NCBI RefSeq assembly: GCF_003432115.1 | Contig: NZ_QWDC01000006.1 | Coordinates: forward strand, 1-43,693 | Direction: 5' to 3' | Length of the DNA stretch: 43,693 bases | DNA from: Mucilaginibacter conchicola | Lineage (GTDB): Bacteria > Bacteroidota > Bacteroidia > Sphingobacteriales > Sphingobacteriaceae | Position numbers and translations under genes: made by a program | The notes under the pieces: generated by a model | Told to the model about the DNA's origin: nothing | What the model saw: only the letters and a program-made list of their open reading frames with translations | The model's database searches: none | Part shown: positions 15,988-25,925 of the stretch, piece by piece | Layout of the letters: each line of letters begins with the position of its first letter | How positions within the stretch are numbered: position 1 is the first letter of the stretch

Positions 15988-18315
15988 ATGAGCACTATTA
16001 CCATCTGGAATATATTAAATAACGCCTTGCCCGGGCATGATATAAAGCGAGGCATTGAGATCCCCATGATACAGAGGGACTATGCTCAGGGAAGGAACAA
16101 TAGCAAAGCAAATGAGATCCGCACTGTTTTTTTAACTAAAATAAAGGAAAGCGCAATAGGTGTTATAAAAGAAAATAAACTACCGTTAGAGCTTGATTTT
16201 GTATACGGATACATTGACGCAGGCGCATTTATACCGCTCGATGGACAGCAAAGATTAACAACCTTATACCTGCTACATTGGTACATGGCTTTTAAAGAAG
16301 GTCGTTTAGATGAAATATTAAGTCCTTTATCAAAGTTCAAATATCAAACAAGACGATCATCACTGGATTTTTTAAATAAGATAAATACCGAATTAACGAA
16401 GGAAGACCATGATGAGATTTTTAATAAAAAAAACACCTTTGAGTCGGTAATAACAAATAAGAACTGGTATTTTATAAGTTGGAAATACGACCTTACTATC
16501 CAGTCAGCTTTAACTATGCTTGATGAAATTCATAGTGTGTTTAATGATTCACCTATTGGTTTAGACCATTTAATAGATGAGCACAAACCTTGCGCTGTTT
16601 TTAATTTCCTCGATATTAAAAACTTTGGCATATCAGACGATCTATATATAAAGATGAATGCGAGAGGCAAACCTCTTACCAATTTTGAAAATTTAAAAGC
16701 AGAGCTTGGGCGCTTTATTAAACAATCTCCCTTCAATGATAAGTATAACTATGCTTTAAAACATAGCGGTGGCTCGAAGCCTGTAGATGTAGAAACCTAT
16801 TTTGTTACTCAAACCGATACGCTATGGAGTGATTTCTTTTGGGCGGTAAGAAATAAAGAAACAAATGAATTTGATGACAAGCTGTTGAATTTGTTAGCGT
16901 TTATTGGGTTAAATGAAGTTATAAAAAAACACCTTGGCCACTATATATTCGATGCTGTTATTCGCAAACTTGACAGTCACGAAGGAAGCCTTTCTTATTT
17001 CCTTTTTCAATCTCTTGGACTATTGGACGAAGACTCTATAATTACTTACATAGATACACTTGATCTGCTAGTGTCGGATAATGAAGTTGTTAAAACCTAC
17101 CTAGTAGACAAAAAATATCTTGATAAAGTAAATATCATATACAGTTCTTATAAAAAAGATTTCAAAGCTCGATATGAAGAAAGAAGTTTGTTTTACGCTA
17201 TTTTCAAATTTTTAGCCAAACATCAAAATACAGTTAAACCCAATGAGTTGAAAAAATGGGATCGTTTAATAAAAAACTTAATACCCAACACAACTTACAA
17301 TGACTCGAAGGATTTTGTGAGCACAATTTCTTCTGTTGACAGGCTTATTGAATCATACAGTGGCAATATATACAGCGATTTTGTGGATCTCGACATTAGA
17401 GGTTTTGATGGCCAACAAATCAGGGAAGAAAAATTAAAAATATTACTAATGGCTAAGTCAGAGCAGTGGGAAGCGTTTATCCTTAAGGCAGAAGAACATC
17501 CCTATTTAAAAGGTCAAATTATGTTTTTGCTTTCCTTTTCGGGAATATATGCCAGGTACCTTAAAAATGAATTAGAGTGGACAAGTGTGGCAGATGAGGC
17601 CTTGTTAGATAAAATAACACAATACTACAACAAGTTTATTCAACTTTTTGACGACAACGGCTTAAGAACATTTGACAAAGAGCTTTTTAGAAGAGCATTA
17701 CTTGCTAAAGGAGATTATTTATTATACTCAACTAATTGGTCGTTGCTAAGAAATAATCATCGCGATATAAGCTGGAAACGACTACTTAAGGAAACCGGAA
17801 ATAAAACAAGCGAATATTATTCACCTCGTTGCGGCTATTTGCATCAATTATTCGACGAACTTGACATCAATGATATAAATGGTAGTTTAAAACGCATCAT
17901 TGATAGTCACGATAGTAAAGATTGGCGTAAGGATTTTATTGAGAACCCATCATTGATTGAAATGTCATACGAGAAATACCTTAAATTCTTTGATAATGAT
18001 GATATTTATGTTTTAAGAAAGTCGAAATATAATAAATACGCCGATCCTGAAGTAAAATCGGTTTTGCTTAAAAAGCTGCTTGTTAAAAAAGGATTTAAAC
18101 ATGATGACATTAAATTAGAATTTATTGAAAGTCTAAATCAATTCGGCATCTCACAAATCAAATCAAAAAAAACAAAAGTTATTTACAACCATAACGGAGC
18201 TAAGCAATACCTGGTTAGGGCGAGAGGTAACGACGACTTCATCTCTGATAAACCTGAACAAGTTGTAAAATACATAGTCGATTTATATCAAGTTGCTCAT
18301 GCCAAGTCAAACTAA
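15988..18315 (+). CDS. Second DUF262-domain protein
   Basis: 775 residues. DUF262 motifs are clear in the N-terminus: IPMIQRDYAQGR (about 25-36) and FIPLDGQQRLTTLYLL (about 82-97), followed by LYIKMNARGKPLTNFENLKA (about 215-234), the usual asparagine-rich segment of the family. The long C-terminal region is helical and AT-rich in sequence, with no HNH or DUF1524 motif that I can see, so this protein probably supplies the NTPase/sensor function or partners the preceding DUF262-DUF1524 protein. The last 17 nt overlap the hsdR start, which implies coupled expression with the restriction subunit. Confidence 0.8.
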   Translation: MSTITIWNILNNALPGHDIKRGIEIPMIQRDYAQGRNNSKANEIRTVFLTKIKESAIGVIKENKLPLELDFVYGYIDAGAFIPLDGQQRLTTLYLLHWYMAFKEGRLDEILSPLSKFKYQTRRSSLDFLNKINTELTKEDHDEIFNKKNTFESVITNKNWYFISWKYDLTIQSALTMLDEIHSVFNDSPIGLDHLIDEHKPCAVFNFLDIKNFGISDDLYIKMNARGKPLTNFENLKAELGRFIKQSPFNDKYNYALKHSGGSKPVDVETYFVTQTDTLWSDFFWAVRNKETNEFDDKLLNLLAFIGLNEVIKKHLGHYIFDAVIRKLDSHEGSLSYFLFQSLGLLDEDSIITYIDTLDLLVSDNEVVKTYLVDKKYLDKVNIIYSSYKKDFKARYEERSLFYAIFKFLAKHQNTVKPNELKKWDRLIKNLIPNTTYNDSKDFVSTISSVDRLIESYSGNIYSDFVDLDIRGFDGQQIREEKLKILLMAKSEQWEAFILKAEEHPYLKGQIMFLLSFSGIYARYLKNELEWTSVADEALLDKITQYYNKFIQLFDDNGLRTFDKELFRRALLAKGDYLLYSTNWSLLRNNHRDISWKRLLKETGNKTSEYYSPRCGYLHQLFDELDINDINGSLKRIIDSHDSKDWRKDFIENPSLIEMSYEKYLKFFDNDDIYVLRKSKYNKYADPEVKSVLLKKLLVKKGFKHDDIKLEFIESLNQFGISQIKSKKTKVIYNHNGAKQYLVRARGNDDFISDKPEQVVKYIVDLYQVAHAKSN

Positions 18316-21300
18316 CGAACAGGCCTTAGAGGCAGCCATTGAAAAACATCTAACTGGCACCACTGTTGAGGAGCTCAAACCTACAAGTGTTTTCAACGCT
18401 GTTGCTGATAGAAATGAGCTTTACCGCGCAGGTAAAGGTTACTATGTTGGTTCACCTCATGATTTCAATGTTAGGTTCGCTATTGACGAGGAACGATTCT
18501 GGGATTTTTTGAGCACTACCCAAAAGGATGAATTAGCCAAACTCCAAAAGCAAAGCGATTGGAAGCTAAAGATATTAGAACGGCTGGATAAGATGATCAA
18601 AAAGCATGGTATAATCCGTTTGTTCCGCAAAGGTCTGGACGTTGACGATGCTTATTTCACATTACTATATCCGTTACCACTGGCCAGCAGCAGTCAAAAT
18701 GTAAAAGACAATTTCGAATCCAACCAATTTAGTGTTACCCGTCAAGTGCGTTATTCGGCAGCCAATCCAAAGGAAGAGATTGATATGGTGTTGTTTGTAA
18801 ACGGCCTGCCTTTCTCTACAATGGAACTAAAAAACCATTGGACTGGGCAGAACGCTAAGGTACACGGGCAAAACCAATACAAATTCAAGCGCGATATTAC
18901 GCAGCCATTGTTAAACTTTGGCAGGTGTATAGTACACTTTGTGCTTGATACCGATGAGGTGTACATGACGACCAAGTTAGATGGCGCGAATACTTTCTTT
19001 CTGCCTTTTAATTTGGGCAACAACTTTGGAAAGGGAAATCCACCTAATCCTTTCGGACACAAGACAACTTACTTGTGGAACGAAATCTTAACCCGCCAAA
19101 GCGTAGCCAACATTATACAGCACTTTGTTAGGTTTGACGGTAAAGAGATTGACCCTTTAAACAAGAAAAACCTATACTTTCCGCGCTATCATCAGTTAGA
19201 CGTGGTGCGCCGATTAATAAAAGATGCTTCACAAAAAGGCGTTGGGCAAACTTATCTTATTCAGCATTCCGCAGGTTCGGGTAAATCCAACTCCATAACC
19301 TGGGCGGCTTATCAGTTAATTGAAACCTATCCCGAAAGCGAAAGTACGCCAGGCGGCAGAGGCATAAATAACCCATTGTTTGATTCGGTTATTGTGGTTA
19401 CAGATCGCAGGCTTTTAGACAAACAGTTACGAGAAAACATTAAGGAGTTTTCGGAAGTAAAAAACATTGTTGCTCCGGCTTATTCAGCCAAAGAACTAAA
19501 AGAAAACCTTGAAAGCGGCAAAAGAATTATCGTAACCACTATTCAAAAGTTTCCTTTCATTGTAAATGGCATTGCCGATCTAAGTCACAAGCGTTTCGCT
19601 GTAATTATTGACGAGGCACATAGTAGCCAAAGCGGTTCAGCATCTGACAACTTAAATCGTGCAATGGGTGCCGTAGTCGCCGAGGAAGAAGACCCGGACC
19701 CGCAGGACAAGATATTAGAAGCGATGAAAGCTCGTAAAATGGCAGACAATGCTTCCTACCTCGCGTTTACGGCAACGCCCAAAAACACTACGCTTGAAAA
19801 ATTTGGTATAAAACAGGATGATGATAAGTTTAAGCCTTTCCACTTGTACTCAATGAAACAAGCCATTGAAGAAGGCTTCATTTTAGATGTTCTGGCCAAT
19901 TATACTACTTATAAAAGCTATTACGAAATAGAGAAATCCATTGAAGATAATCCGCTATTCGACACAGCCAAGGCACAGAAAAAATTGAAAGCCTTTGTAG
20001 AGCGGCATGAGCAAACCATAGCTACGAAAGCAGAATTGATGCTCGACCATTTTATAAGCAAAGTGGTAAACACCAAAAAACTTAAAGGTAAAGCTAAAGC
20101 AATGGTGGTAACACAAAGTATTGAGTCGGCAATACGGTACTATTTTGCTTTACAAAACCTGCTTAAAAAGCGCGGCAATCCGTTTAGTATTGCAATTGCT
20201 TTTTCAGGAAAAAAGACTATTGACGGAATTGAATATTCAGAGGATACTTTGAATTATTTCCCACCACATTTAGATACTGCCAAACCAACTGAGCCTGGAT
20301 ATATAAGCGATAAAATAGCTCGGTATTTCAATATGGATGAGTACCGTATATTGGTGGTTGCCAATAAATATTTAACCGGGTTTGACCAGCCAAAGTTATC
20401 TGCAATGTATGTAGATAAAAAGTTGCAGGGAGTGTTAGCTGTACAGGCATTATCAAGGCTAAATCGTGCCGCTGATAAATTGGGTAAGAAGACGGAGGAT
20501 TTGTTTGTATTGGACTTTTTTAACTCTACAGAAGATATTAAAGCGTCGTTTGACCCATTTTATACCTCAACTACGTTAAGTAAAGCAACAAACGTAAACG
20601 TCCTTCATGACCTGAAAGGGGTTTTAGATACAGTAGGTGTCTACGAGTGGCACGAGGTTGAGGATTTTGTGACGAAATATTTTGATGGTGTTAACGCTGA
20701 AGAACTAAGTACCATTATAGATATTGCAGCAGAGCGATTTAATAGAGGTTTAGACCTTGAGGACAACGAAAAAGCCGACTTTAAAATAAAAGCTAAACAG
20801 TTTGTTAAAATTTATGGTCAGATGGCTGCAATTTTGCCTTATGAGGTATTAAATTGGGAAAGGCTGTTTTGGTTTTTAAAATTCCTTATACCCAAGTTAT
20901 TAATAGCCGACCCTAAGCAGGATGCTTTAGACGAGCTTTTAAATTCGGTTGATTTATCGACTTATGGTTTAGAAAGAGTAAAGCTGAATACTTCCATTGG
21001 CTTAGATCAATCCGAAACCGAAGTTGATCCACAAAACTCAAATCCCCGTGGTGCTCATGGCGGTGATACAGAGGAAGATTCCTTAGACCTTATCATACGA
21101 AGCTTTAATGAACGGTTCTTTCAAGGATGGGAAGCAACACCTGAAGAGCAGCGAGTTAAGTTTGTAAATCTTGCGAAAAAGATTCAAGCTCACCCAGACT
21201 TTCAGGACAAATACAAAGAAAATGCTGACGTTCAGAACAGAGAGATTGCTTTTAGGAAAATCTTTGATGAAGTAATGGCTAAACAACGCAAAGATGAGCT

Positions 21301-21385
21301 TGATCTCTATCGTTTAGTTTCCAAAGATGAGGCTTTCAAGGCGGCCATGCAGGACACCTTGAAAAGGGTATTGAATGTTCGCTAA
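18299..21385 (+). CDS. hsdR: Type I restriction endonuclease subunit HsdR
   Basis: 1028 residues from the ATG at 18299 (a TTG two codons earlier is also in frame). The PD-(D/E)XK nuclease core is visible as D162 with E176-L-K178 (IDMVLF...TMELKN). The SF2 translocase has Walker A AGSGKS (325-330), DEAH (438-441), the AFTATP motif III and the motif VI-like LAVQALSRLNRA. It cuts DNA after ATP-driven translocation when the HsdM/HsdS core meets unmethylated target. All key residues are present. A helical C-terminal domain follows. It is separated from hsdM and hsdS by two DUF262 genes yet overlaps the second of them. Confidence 0.95.
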   Translation: MPSQTNEQALEAAIEKHLTGTTVEELKPTSVFNAVADRNELYRAGKGYYVGSPHDFNVRFAIDEERFWDFLSTTQKDELAKLQKQSDWKLKILERLDKMIKKHGIIRLFRKGLDVDDAYFTLLYPLPLASSSQNVKDNFESNQFSVTRQVRYSAANPKEEIDMVLFVNGLPFSTMELKNHWTGQNAKVHGQNQYKFKRDITQPLLNFGRCIVHFVLDTDEVYMTTKLDGANTFFLPFNLGNNFGKGNPPNPFGHKTTYLWNEILTRQSVANIIQHFVRFDGKEIDPLNKKNLYFPRYHQLDVVRRLIKDASQKGVGQTYLIQHSAGSGKSNSITWAAYQLIETYPESESTPGGRGINNPLFDSVIVVTDRRLLDKQLRENIKEFSEVKNIVAPAYSAKELKENLESGKRIIVTTIQKFPFIVNGIADLSHKRFAVIIDEAHSSQSGSASDNLNRAMGAVVAEEEDPDPQDKILEAMKARKMADNASYLAFTATPKNTTLEKFGIKQDDDKFKPFHLYSMKQAIEEGFILDVLANYTTYKSYYEIEKSIEDNPLFDTAKAQKKLKAFVERHEQTIATKAELMLDHFISKVVNTKKLKGKAKAMVVTQSIESAIRYYFALQNLLKKRGNPFSIAIAFSGKKTIDGIEYSEDTLNYFPPHLDTAKPTEPGYISDKIARYFNMDEYRILVVANKYLTGFDQPKLSAMYVDKKLQGVLAVQALSRLNRAADKLGKKTEDLFVLDFFNSTEDIKASFDPFYTSTTLSKATNVNVLHDLKGVLDTVGVYEWHEVEDFVTKYFDGVNAEELSTIIDIAAERFNRGLDLEDNEKADFKIKAKQFVKIYGQMAAILPYEVLNWERLFWFLKFLIPKLLIADPKQDALDELLNSVDLSTYGLERVKLNTSIGLDQSETEVDPQNSNPRGAHGGDTEEDSLDLIIRSFNERFFQGWEATPEEQRVKFVNLAKKIQAHPDFQDKYKENADVQNREIAFRKIFDEVMAKQRKDELDLYRLVSKDEAFKAAMQDTLKRVLNVR

Positions 21386-21465
21386 GCTATTCGGGTAAAC
21401 TTCAAATCCGTCTTTTAAAAGGGTTAAATGCCTACCACATAAATAATCATTTTATAAGCGAATTT

Positions 21466-21954
21466 ATGATCTCGAAAGTTTTATTATTAGAACAGTGTTT
21501 TGAAGTGTATGATGAGCAATCTATACTCATTTCAACGTTGCCTTGTGCTGGCAAAATATTAGCCGCATTTGGCTCATCGTTTTATGTTATCAATAATTTA
21601 GCTGACGATATAGTCGAAGTATATAACCCTTTAAGTCAACGACTATCATTCATTCCAGTTGCGGATAAGATTGTTCTAAAGGTGATTAATGATGCTATTA
21701 TTGTAAGAAATGGAGTATTCATTGAGAGCTATGACATTCTGTTAAACAAGCTCTATATCAACAATACAACGGCAGCTTATAGCAAATTGACTGAACAGGC
21801 CTTGGTTGATTTAAGAAGCTCTACAAAACAACATCTAGAAATTATCAATGCTCTAAAATCACAAATGGCAGTAAATGATTATTATTCTCATTTACCACGT
21901 CTGTCTGAGATATCCAAACTACTTGATGAAATTAGGAAACTATCCACTGATTAG
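21466..21954 (+). CDS. Hypothetical protein, 162 residues
   Basis: Not recognised. The first 100 residues alternate hydrophobic and polar residues in short strands (VLLLEQCFEVYDEQSILIST, AAFGSSFYVINN) separated by turns, suggesting a small beta-rich or beta-propeller-like fold. The last 60 residues are helical (YSKLTEQALVDLRSSTKQHL). No signal peptide or membrane helix. It is 80 nt after hsdR on the same strand, so could be the last gene of that operon or an independent gene at the island edge. Coding character is plausible from length and codon use; function unknown. Confidence 0.5.
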   Translation: MISKVLLLEQCFEVYDEQSILISTLPCAGKILAAFGSSFYVINNLADDIVEVYNPLSQRLSFIPVADKIVLKVINDAIIVRNGVFIESYDILLNKLYINNTTAAYSKLTEQALVDLRSSTKQHLEIINALKSQMAVNDYYSHLPRLSEISKLLDEIRKLSTD

Positions 21955-22117
21955 TGGATGGCATTATGCGAATTCCAAACTAACGTGTAAGAATGAAATA
22001 TTCGGTTAGCATGCCTCAGAAAGCTGTGATTTTATGAATTTATACTAACTGGCCTATATCAAAAAATACAACCACGATTCATTGACAACTGTAAATTTAA
22101 AAAATCACGCAAAACTT

Positions 22118-22404
22118 AATTGTTTAAACTTGTTCGATTAAGGGCCAGGAAGGAGGAGCAAAGCCCTTTAAGCACCCTTTAAATCGTTTAAAAGCTTTAA
22201 CTGTTCCACCAAATGGTTCGAATTACATCCAGTCGGGGGACATAGACATTACCGCTTATTTATACTGGAGCTCCTGAGGCTGGGCTCGAACCAAGTTTTC
22301 TATCGCAATGCAAGGGATGCCAATTTTTCTAAATCACCTGCAAAGTGGTTCGAGAAACACATGGTTGGGTGCTTCCGACTGGGCACGAATCAAATTCTAA
22401 AACG
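22118..22404. repeat. Array 1 of a degenerate T-arm-like repeat family
   Basis: This gene-free stretch (21955-22413) carries alternating cores: GTTCGATTA (22132), GGTTCGAA (22215-22222), CTCGAACCA (22285-22293), TGGTTCGAG (22346-22354) and a decayed CACGAATCA near 22384. The pair at 22285/22346 forms a 9-bp inverted repeat. The text after GGTTCGAA (ATTACATCC, then GGGGGACATAGAC and GGCTGGGCTCGAACCA) closely matches array 3 at 30583-30642. Periodicity is about 95 bp. The cores resemble tRNA T-arms read on either strand, but no complete tRNA folds. The array ends 10 nt from the Argonaute stop codon. Confidence 0.65.
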
Positions 22405-22413
22405 TAACCGTCC

Positions 22414-25400
22414 TTAGATAAAATACCGGTAGTCGTAGGTGATACCTTCCCGTTTAGACAAAAGCCGACCAATCCTTGCTATTTCATTAGATGAATTTAC
22501 CGTCGCTGGCAGCTGACTGTAAAGGTCGAAAGAATTCCAGTTCATCTTAGTTAAGCCAAGGATCTCATTTGCTATTGTGCCGATATTACTTTCTCCATAA
22601 TGTTTGGTGACTTTCAGAGGTCCTGGAATATACTTACCGCCTAAGTAAAATTTATAAGCCGGGTTTCTCACCGACGAAACGATTCCATGAGTCCACAAAA
22701 ATGCTGTATGATCATCAAACTTGATGCAAGTGCCCCTTGGAACTGCAAAGTTATCTGCGACTGGCATAGAATCATTATCCACCTTTGTGGCAATAAATCG
22801 AATATCATCGGCATGGTTGATTTCAATCAGATCCAATGCATTAACTCCGCTACTAAGTAAACTGTCTTTTAAACCGTTGATCTCGTCATTCGTAAAATAG
22901 TTACGTTTATGAACGACTACTCGTTTAGGTAACTCATTCATGGCATTGAAAAATAACTCTTTGATTGAAAGTCCAAAACGGAATGCATCGTTATAACTAA
23001 GGTGGGGACGGTCCTGTCTATCCCAGTAGAGCTTATCTTCAACCTTGGATAACTTATATTTCAATCCTTGCCCTTCCGAATTGTATATGTGGCTGCAACC
23101 TAAAACAATATTGCCGACTTCTGCTTTTGCGCTTGATACGCTGTACCCTATTCCGGCAAAGGCCGTATTTTTATCAAGGTTTTGTAATACCCACGGTGTT
23201 CGTAAGGATTTTACATAGTATGAAAGTGATAACCACCAGTTGATTTGGCAACTTAATGGGCTTTTCACGGTATCTTCCTGAATAAATTGTGTAGCCACGC
23301 CCTTTTCAGCACAATAGGCTTTAATGTAATCATGCAGGTCGTAATGTTCATTTTCCTCGTCAAATGACGTATAGGTCAACCATCGGTTTGGAATAAATAT
23401 CACAATCACTTTTTTTACTTCATCCTTTAAACTTTGATCGATTCTGTTGATGATTTTGGCGCGTAAATCAAAGGCTGTTTCCTTTAGTGTCTGCTTGGTT
23501 TCCGGCTCAGGGCAACTGAACCAATTTGCAGAATTGATATCAGGCACATTCAAGCTAACGCCATAAGTATCATAAAATCCCGGATAATCTATCAGGTAAT
23601 CCTGATTTACATTATTTGAACTGACTTTGGCTAAATGAGTTTTAAGGAAACTTGAAAATACTCCTGCTTCCTGTGAACTGCAGATCACGCCAAGCCGGAT
23701 AGTATTTTCAAATAATAATCCGTTCAAATTACTGTCATGCGGATTGTTTTTACTTAAGCCTCTCATAGGGTGAAAATCAAAAGGCGGTTGCATTCCCTGG
23801 TGCTTGGCGCCAAATTCCAATTCTGGTTCCTTATATTGTATGCCGTTAAAATGTAATACAGCTTTGGGAAACTTGTCATTTAATCTCACCTCAGTTCCTA
23901 CACTAGGCTTGGCAATCTTTGCAAATAATGGGAGCCGGTATATTTCAAAGATAAAGCCGGACGCCGAGTTAGTAGGATATTCGATGTTTAACTTTTTATC
24001 GCTTCCCTTTAAGATGAGCTTCCTCCAGGATAAGATGTAGTCATCGAAATAATTGTTCCGTAACTTATCAAAATACGTCCGGCCAACTTCCTGCTTGATA
24101 TCCTTAGTGATCCTCGCTTCGGGGTCGGAAGTTTGAACTCTGAAATCAGGCAGAATAGACAAATATGTGCGTATTCCATCTGTACTTAGCGATATTCTGA
24201 TTGCTTCATGCGTACTGTAAAGTACATTTTGCAATATGCGATTGGTGGTAGCTGTTTCTTTCCAGATCAGGTCTTTGCCATTTGACTTTAAGCCATGTGG
24301 TGCAGATAATGCCCGGACCAGGGAAGAAAGCAGTAAACTGTAAATAGCTGTATCCCGCCACAAATTTATTCCGGCAATTGGCACTCTTACGACACTCCCT
24401 TTTATTTTCCCGTTGAAGCATTCATTAATGTCTGTCAATGTACCTAATGCCCAAATGCAACCCTTGTAAGGTACCGCAACGATCCTGAAGGGTTTAACCA
24501 GTTCTCTAATTGTTTTCCAAGGATTAGGCTCAATGGCTATGTCAGATTCAAATTGAAAAGCTTCCTGTGGCAATTTAATAGGAAACAGGTTACCCTTAAT
24601 GATAGAATTGACCTTGCCGTTTTCAAAGGTGAAAGGTGTTTTAAGCAGGTTTTCCTTTTCACTTTTTAAATAGCCATTAAATTTACCCATTAACTCAAGG
24701 TTGTCCTTGCAGCAATTTTTGGATAAGGTGATCATTAATTTATCAAAGCCGTCGGTTGGTATATAGAAAGCGGATCTGCCGTTTTGTCTAGCAGTCTTGA
24801 TAAGCGCTCTGACAGGTTCAGGAATATCGTGGCCATAGCCACACCAATACAACCTGCCTGATCCCCGTTTTGAATAAGATTCCTTCAAAGCGTCCATTAC
24901 AGAAGCGTCTCGTCCGCTATACCCTGAAACAATCAAATGTTTATCATTAAGATATTCTACTAGCCGGTTACGGAATGTTTCGTCTTGGTCCTTCAGTTCT
25001 CTATCGGTGTTCTTTAAAGGGCCATATTTATAATCACCATGTAGTTTGACCAATAACAGTTCCGAAGAGTTTATCGGCCTGATTATTCTGTCTACAGAAT
25101 CCAGGGTGATATCAATGACGGTATTGTTGGTTTTAATAGCTGCATCCCGGCAAAGATCATCAAAATTGGTCGTCCACACCGATTTCACTAATCCCAATTC
25201 ATGTAAAAGACAAAGTAATTTATATCCAACAGATGGTTGCTTTTTTTCTGCTAGGCGCTGAAAGTATTTCCTTCGATCGTCCTCTATCGGATAACATTTC
25301 TCAATATAAACAGAGTATTCTTCAGGAGAATTAAGCCTTGGATAAATCGCTTCATTATCTAACCACTTTTGGATTGTTTGCCGGACCTGTTCGGAGCGGT

Positions 25401-25599
25401 CATCTAATTTTCCGCTGTTGTGCGTAGATACCTTAGTCGAATAGATATCTCTTTTCCATTCCCAAACACATTCATTAGCAGATTTGATTCCAGATGTTAT
25501 AGATGCACCCGCTCCTAAAAGTACGGTGAAAAAATCTTGTCTGCTTATTTCTACCGAGCGGACAAATTGATCCACTTCTAAAACATAATTTTCAGGCAT
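22414..25599 (-). CDS. Fused SIR2-APAZ-short Argonaute (SPARSA-like, single chain)
   Basis: 1061 residues. The SIR2 domain (1-290) has GAGAS (29-33), TTNFDD (143-148), KLHGD (185-189) and SGYSGRD (225-231), so the NAD-hydrolysing site looks intact. An APAZ-like region (about 330-560) follows, then a short pAgo (about 590-1061) with MID (VIVIFIPNRW to about 795, including YDLHDYIKAYCAEKG) and PIWI. PIWI catalytic positions are lost: AGIGYS (815-820) and HKRN (897-900) replace the expected aspartates, so it should not slice. It ends DYRYFI, typical of pAgo C-termini. By family knowledge, guide-directed recognition of invading DNA triggers NAD depletion. Most SPARSA systems use two genes; single-chain fusions are known but less common. 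Sole gene of its strand here, flanked by repeat arrays. Confidence 0.88.
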   Translation of the reverse strand: MPENYVLEVDQFVRSVEISRQDFFTVLLGAGASITSGIKSANECVWEWKRDIYSTKVSTHNSGKLDDRSEQVRQTIQKWLDNEAIYPRLNSPEEYSVYIEKCYPIEDDRRKYFQRLAEKKQPSVGYKLLCLLHELGLVKSVWTTNFDDLCRDAAIKTNNTVIDITLDSVDRIIRPINSSELLLVKLHGDYKYGPLKNTDRELKDQDETFRNRLVEYLNDKHLIVSGYSGRDASVMDALKESYSKRGSGRLYWCGYGHDIPEPVRALIKTARQNGRSAFYIPTDGFDKLMITLSKNCCKDNLELMGKFNGYLKSEKENLLKTPFTFENGKVNSIIKGNLFPIKLPQEAFQFESDIAIEPNPWKTIRELVKPFRIVAVPYKGCIWALGTLTDINECFNGKIKGSVVRVPIAGINLWRDTAIYSLLLSSLVRALSAPHGLKSNGKDLIWKETATTNRILQNVLYSTHEAIRISLSTDGIRTYLSILPDFRVQTSDPEARITKDIKQEVGRTYFDKLRNNYFDDYILSWRKLILKGSDKKLNIEYPTNSASGFIFEIYRLPLFAKIAKPSVGTEVRLNDKFPKAVLHFNGIQYKEPELEFGAKHQGMQPPFDFHPMRGLSKNNPHDSNLNGLLFENTIRLGVICSSQEAGVFSSFLKTHLAKVSSNNVNQDYLIDYPGFYDTYGVSLNVPDINSANWFSCPEPETKQTLKETAFDLRAKIINRIDQSLKDEVKKVIVIFIPNRWLTYTSFDEENEHYDLHDYIKAYCAEKGVATQFIQEDTVKSPLSCQINWWLSLSYYVKSLRTPWVLQNLDKNTAFAGIGYSVSSAKAEVGNIVLGCSHIYNSEGQGLKYKLSKVEDKLYWDRQDRPHLSYNDAFRFGLSIKELFFNAMNELPKRVVVHKRNYFTNDEINGLKDSLLSSGVNALDLIEINHADDIRFIATKVDNDSMPVADNFAVPRGTCIKFDDHTAFLWTHGIVSSVRNPAYKFYLGGKYIPGPLKVTKHYGESNIGTIANEILGLTKMNWNSFDLYSQLPATVNSSNEIARIGRLLSKREGITYDYRYFI

Positions 25600-25699
25600 T
25601 TTAAATAATTAAGGTTATTACTGGTAGCCCTGTGAGCATGATACGGCCATTTCGAATGGAACAGTGTATGTATACCAAAAGCGACAAGGATCAGGTTTA

Positions 25700-25729
25700 C
25701 AAATTTAATATTTCGTGTAAGTGTTGCAA
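25700..25729 (-). promoter_or_regulatory. Candidate promoter of the SIR2-Argonaute gene
   Basis: On the minus strand, TTG (25727-25729), a 19-nt spacer and TAAATTTG (25700-25707) match the Bacteroidota -33/-7 consensus exactly. Predicted start near 25693 leaves a leader of about 95 nt. It lies within a weak minus-strand open frame (25578-25904), which is therefore unlikely to be a gene. Confidence 0.55.
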
Positions 25730-25840
25730 TAAATGCTCTATCAATGTGCAAAGATTTTGGTATCTGTTGAAAATTGTTTGGCGGTTTCTTTCGACCCGCT
25801 CTATTCGTTGTATCCTGTAAATACCAACGAGACGCCGCAT

Positions 25841-25870
25841 AAAAAAAAAGTCTCTGATCAAAATCAGAGG
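25841..25870 (-). terminator. Minus-strand terminator with no obvious gene before it
   Basis: CTCTGAT/ATCAGAG arms (25852-25858 and 25863-25869) with a 4-nt loop; on the minus strand they are followed by a run of nine T (25841-25849). No minus-strand gene lies between this site and the kinase gene at 26361, so it either insulates the Argonaute promoter or ends a non-coding transcript from array 2. Confidence 0.7.
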
Positions 25871-25925
25871 CTTCTATAGTTAGCTCGTAGAAAGCGAACC
25901 CCACATTAAATTGTAGCTAAGTTTT

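Noticed and set aside
22262..22354. Possible tRNA on the minus strand in array 1
   Set aside because: GGTTCGAGCCC resembles a T-arm, but the acceptor and D-arm regions do not fold.
25578..25904. Minus-strand open frame of 108 residues before the Argonaute gene
   Set aside because: It contains the best promoter match for the Argonaute gene and a terminator at its own 5' end, and its composition is not protein-like.
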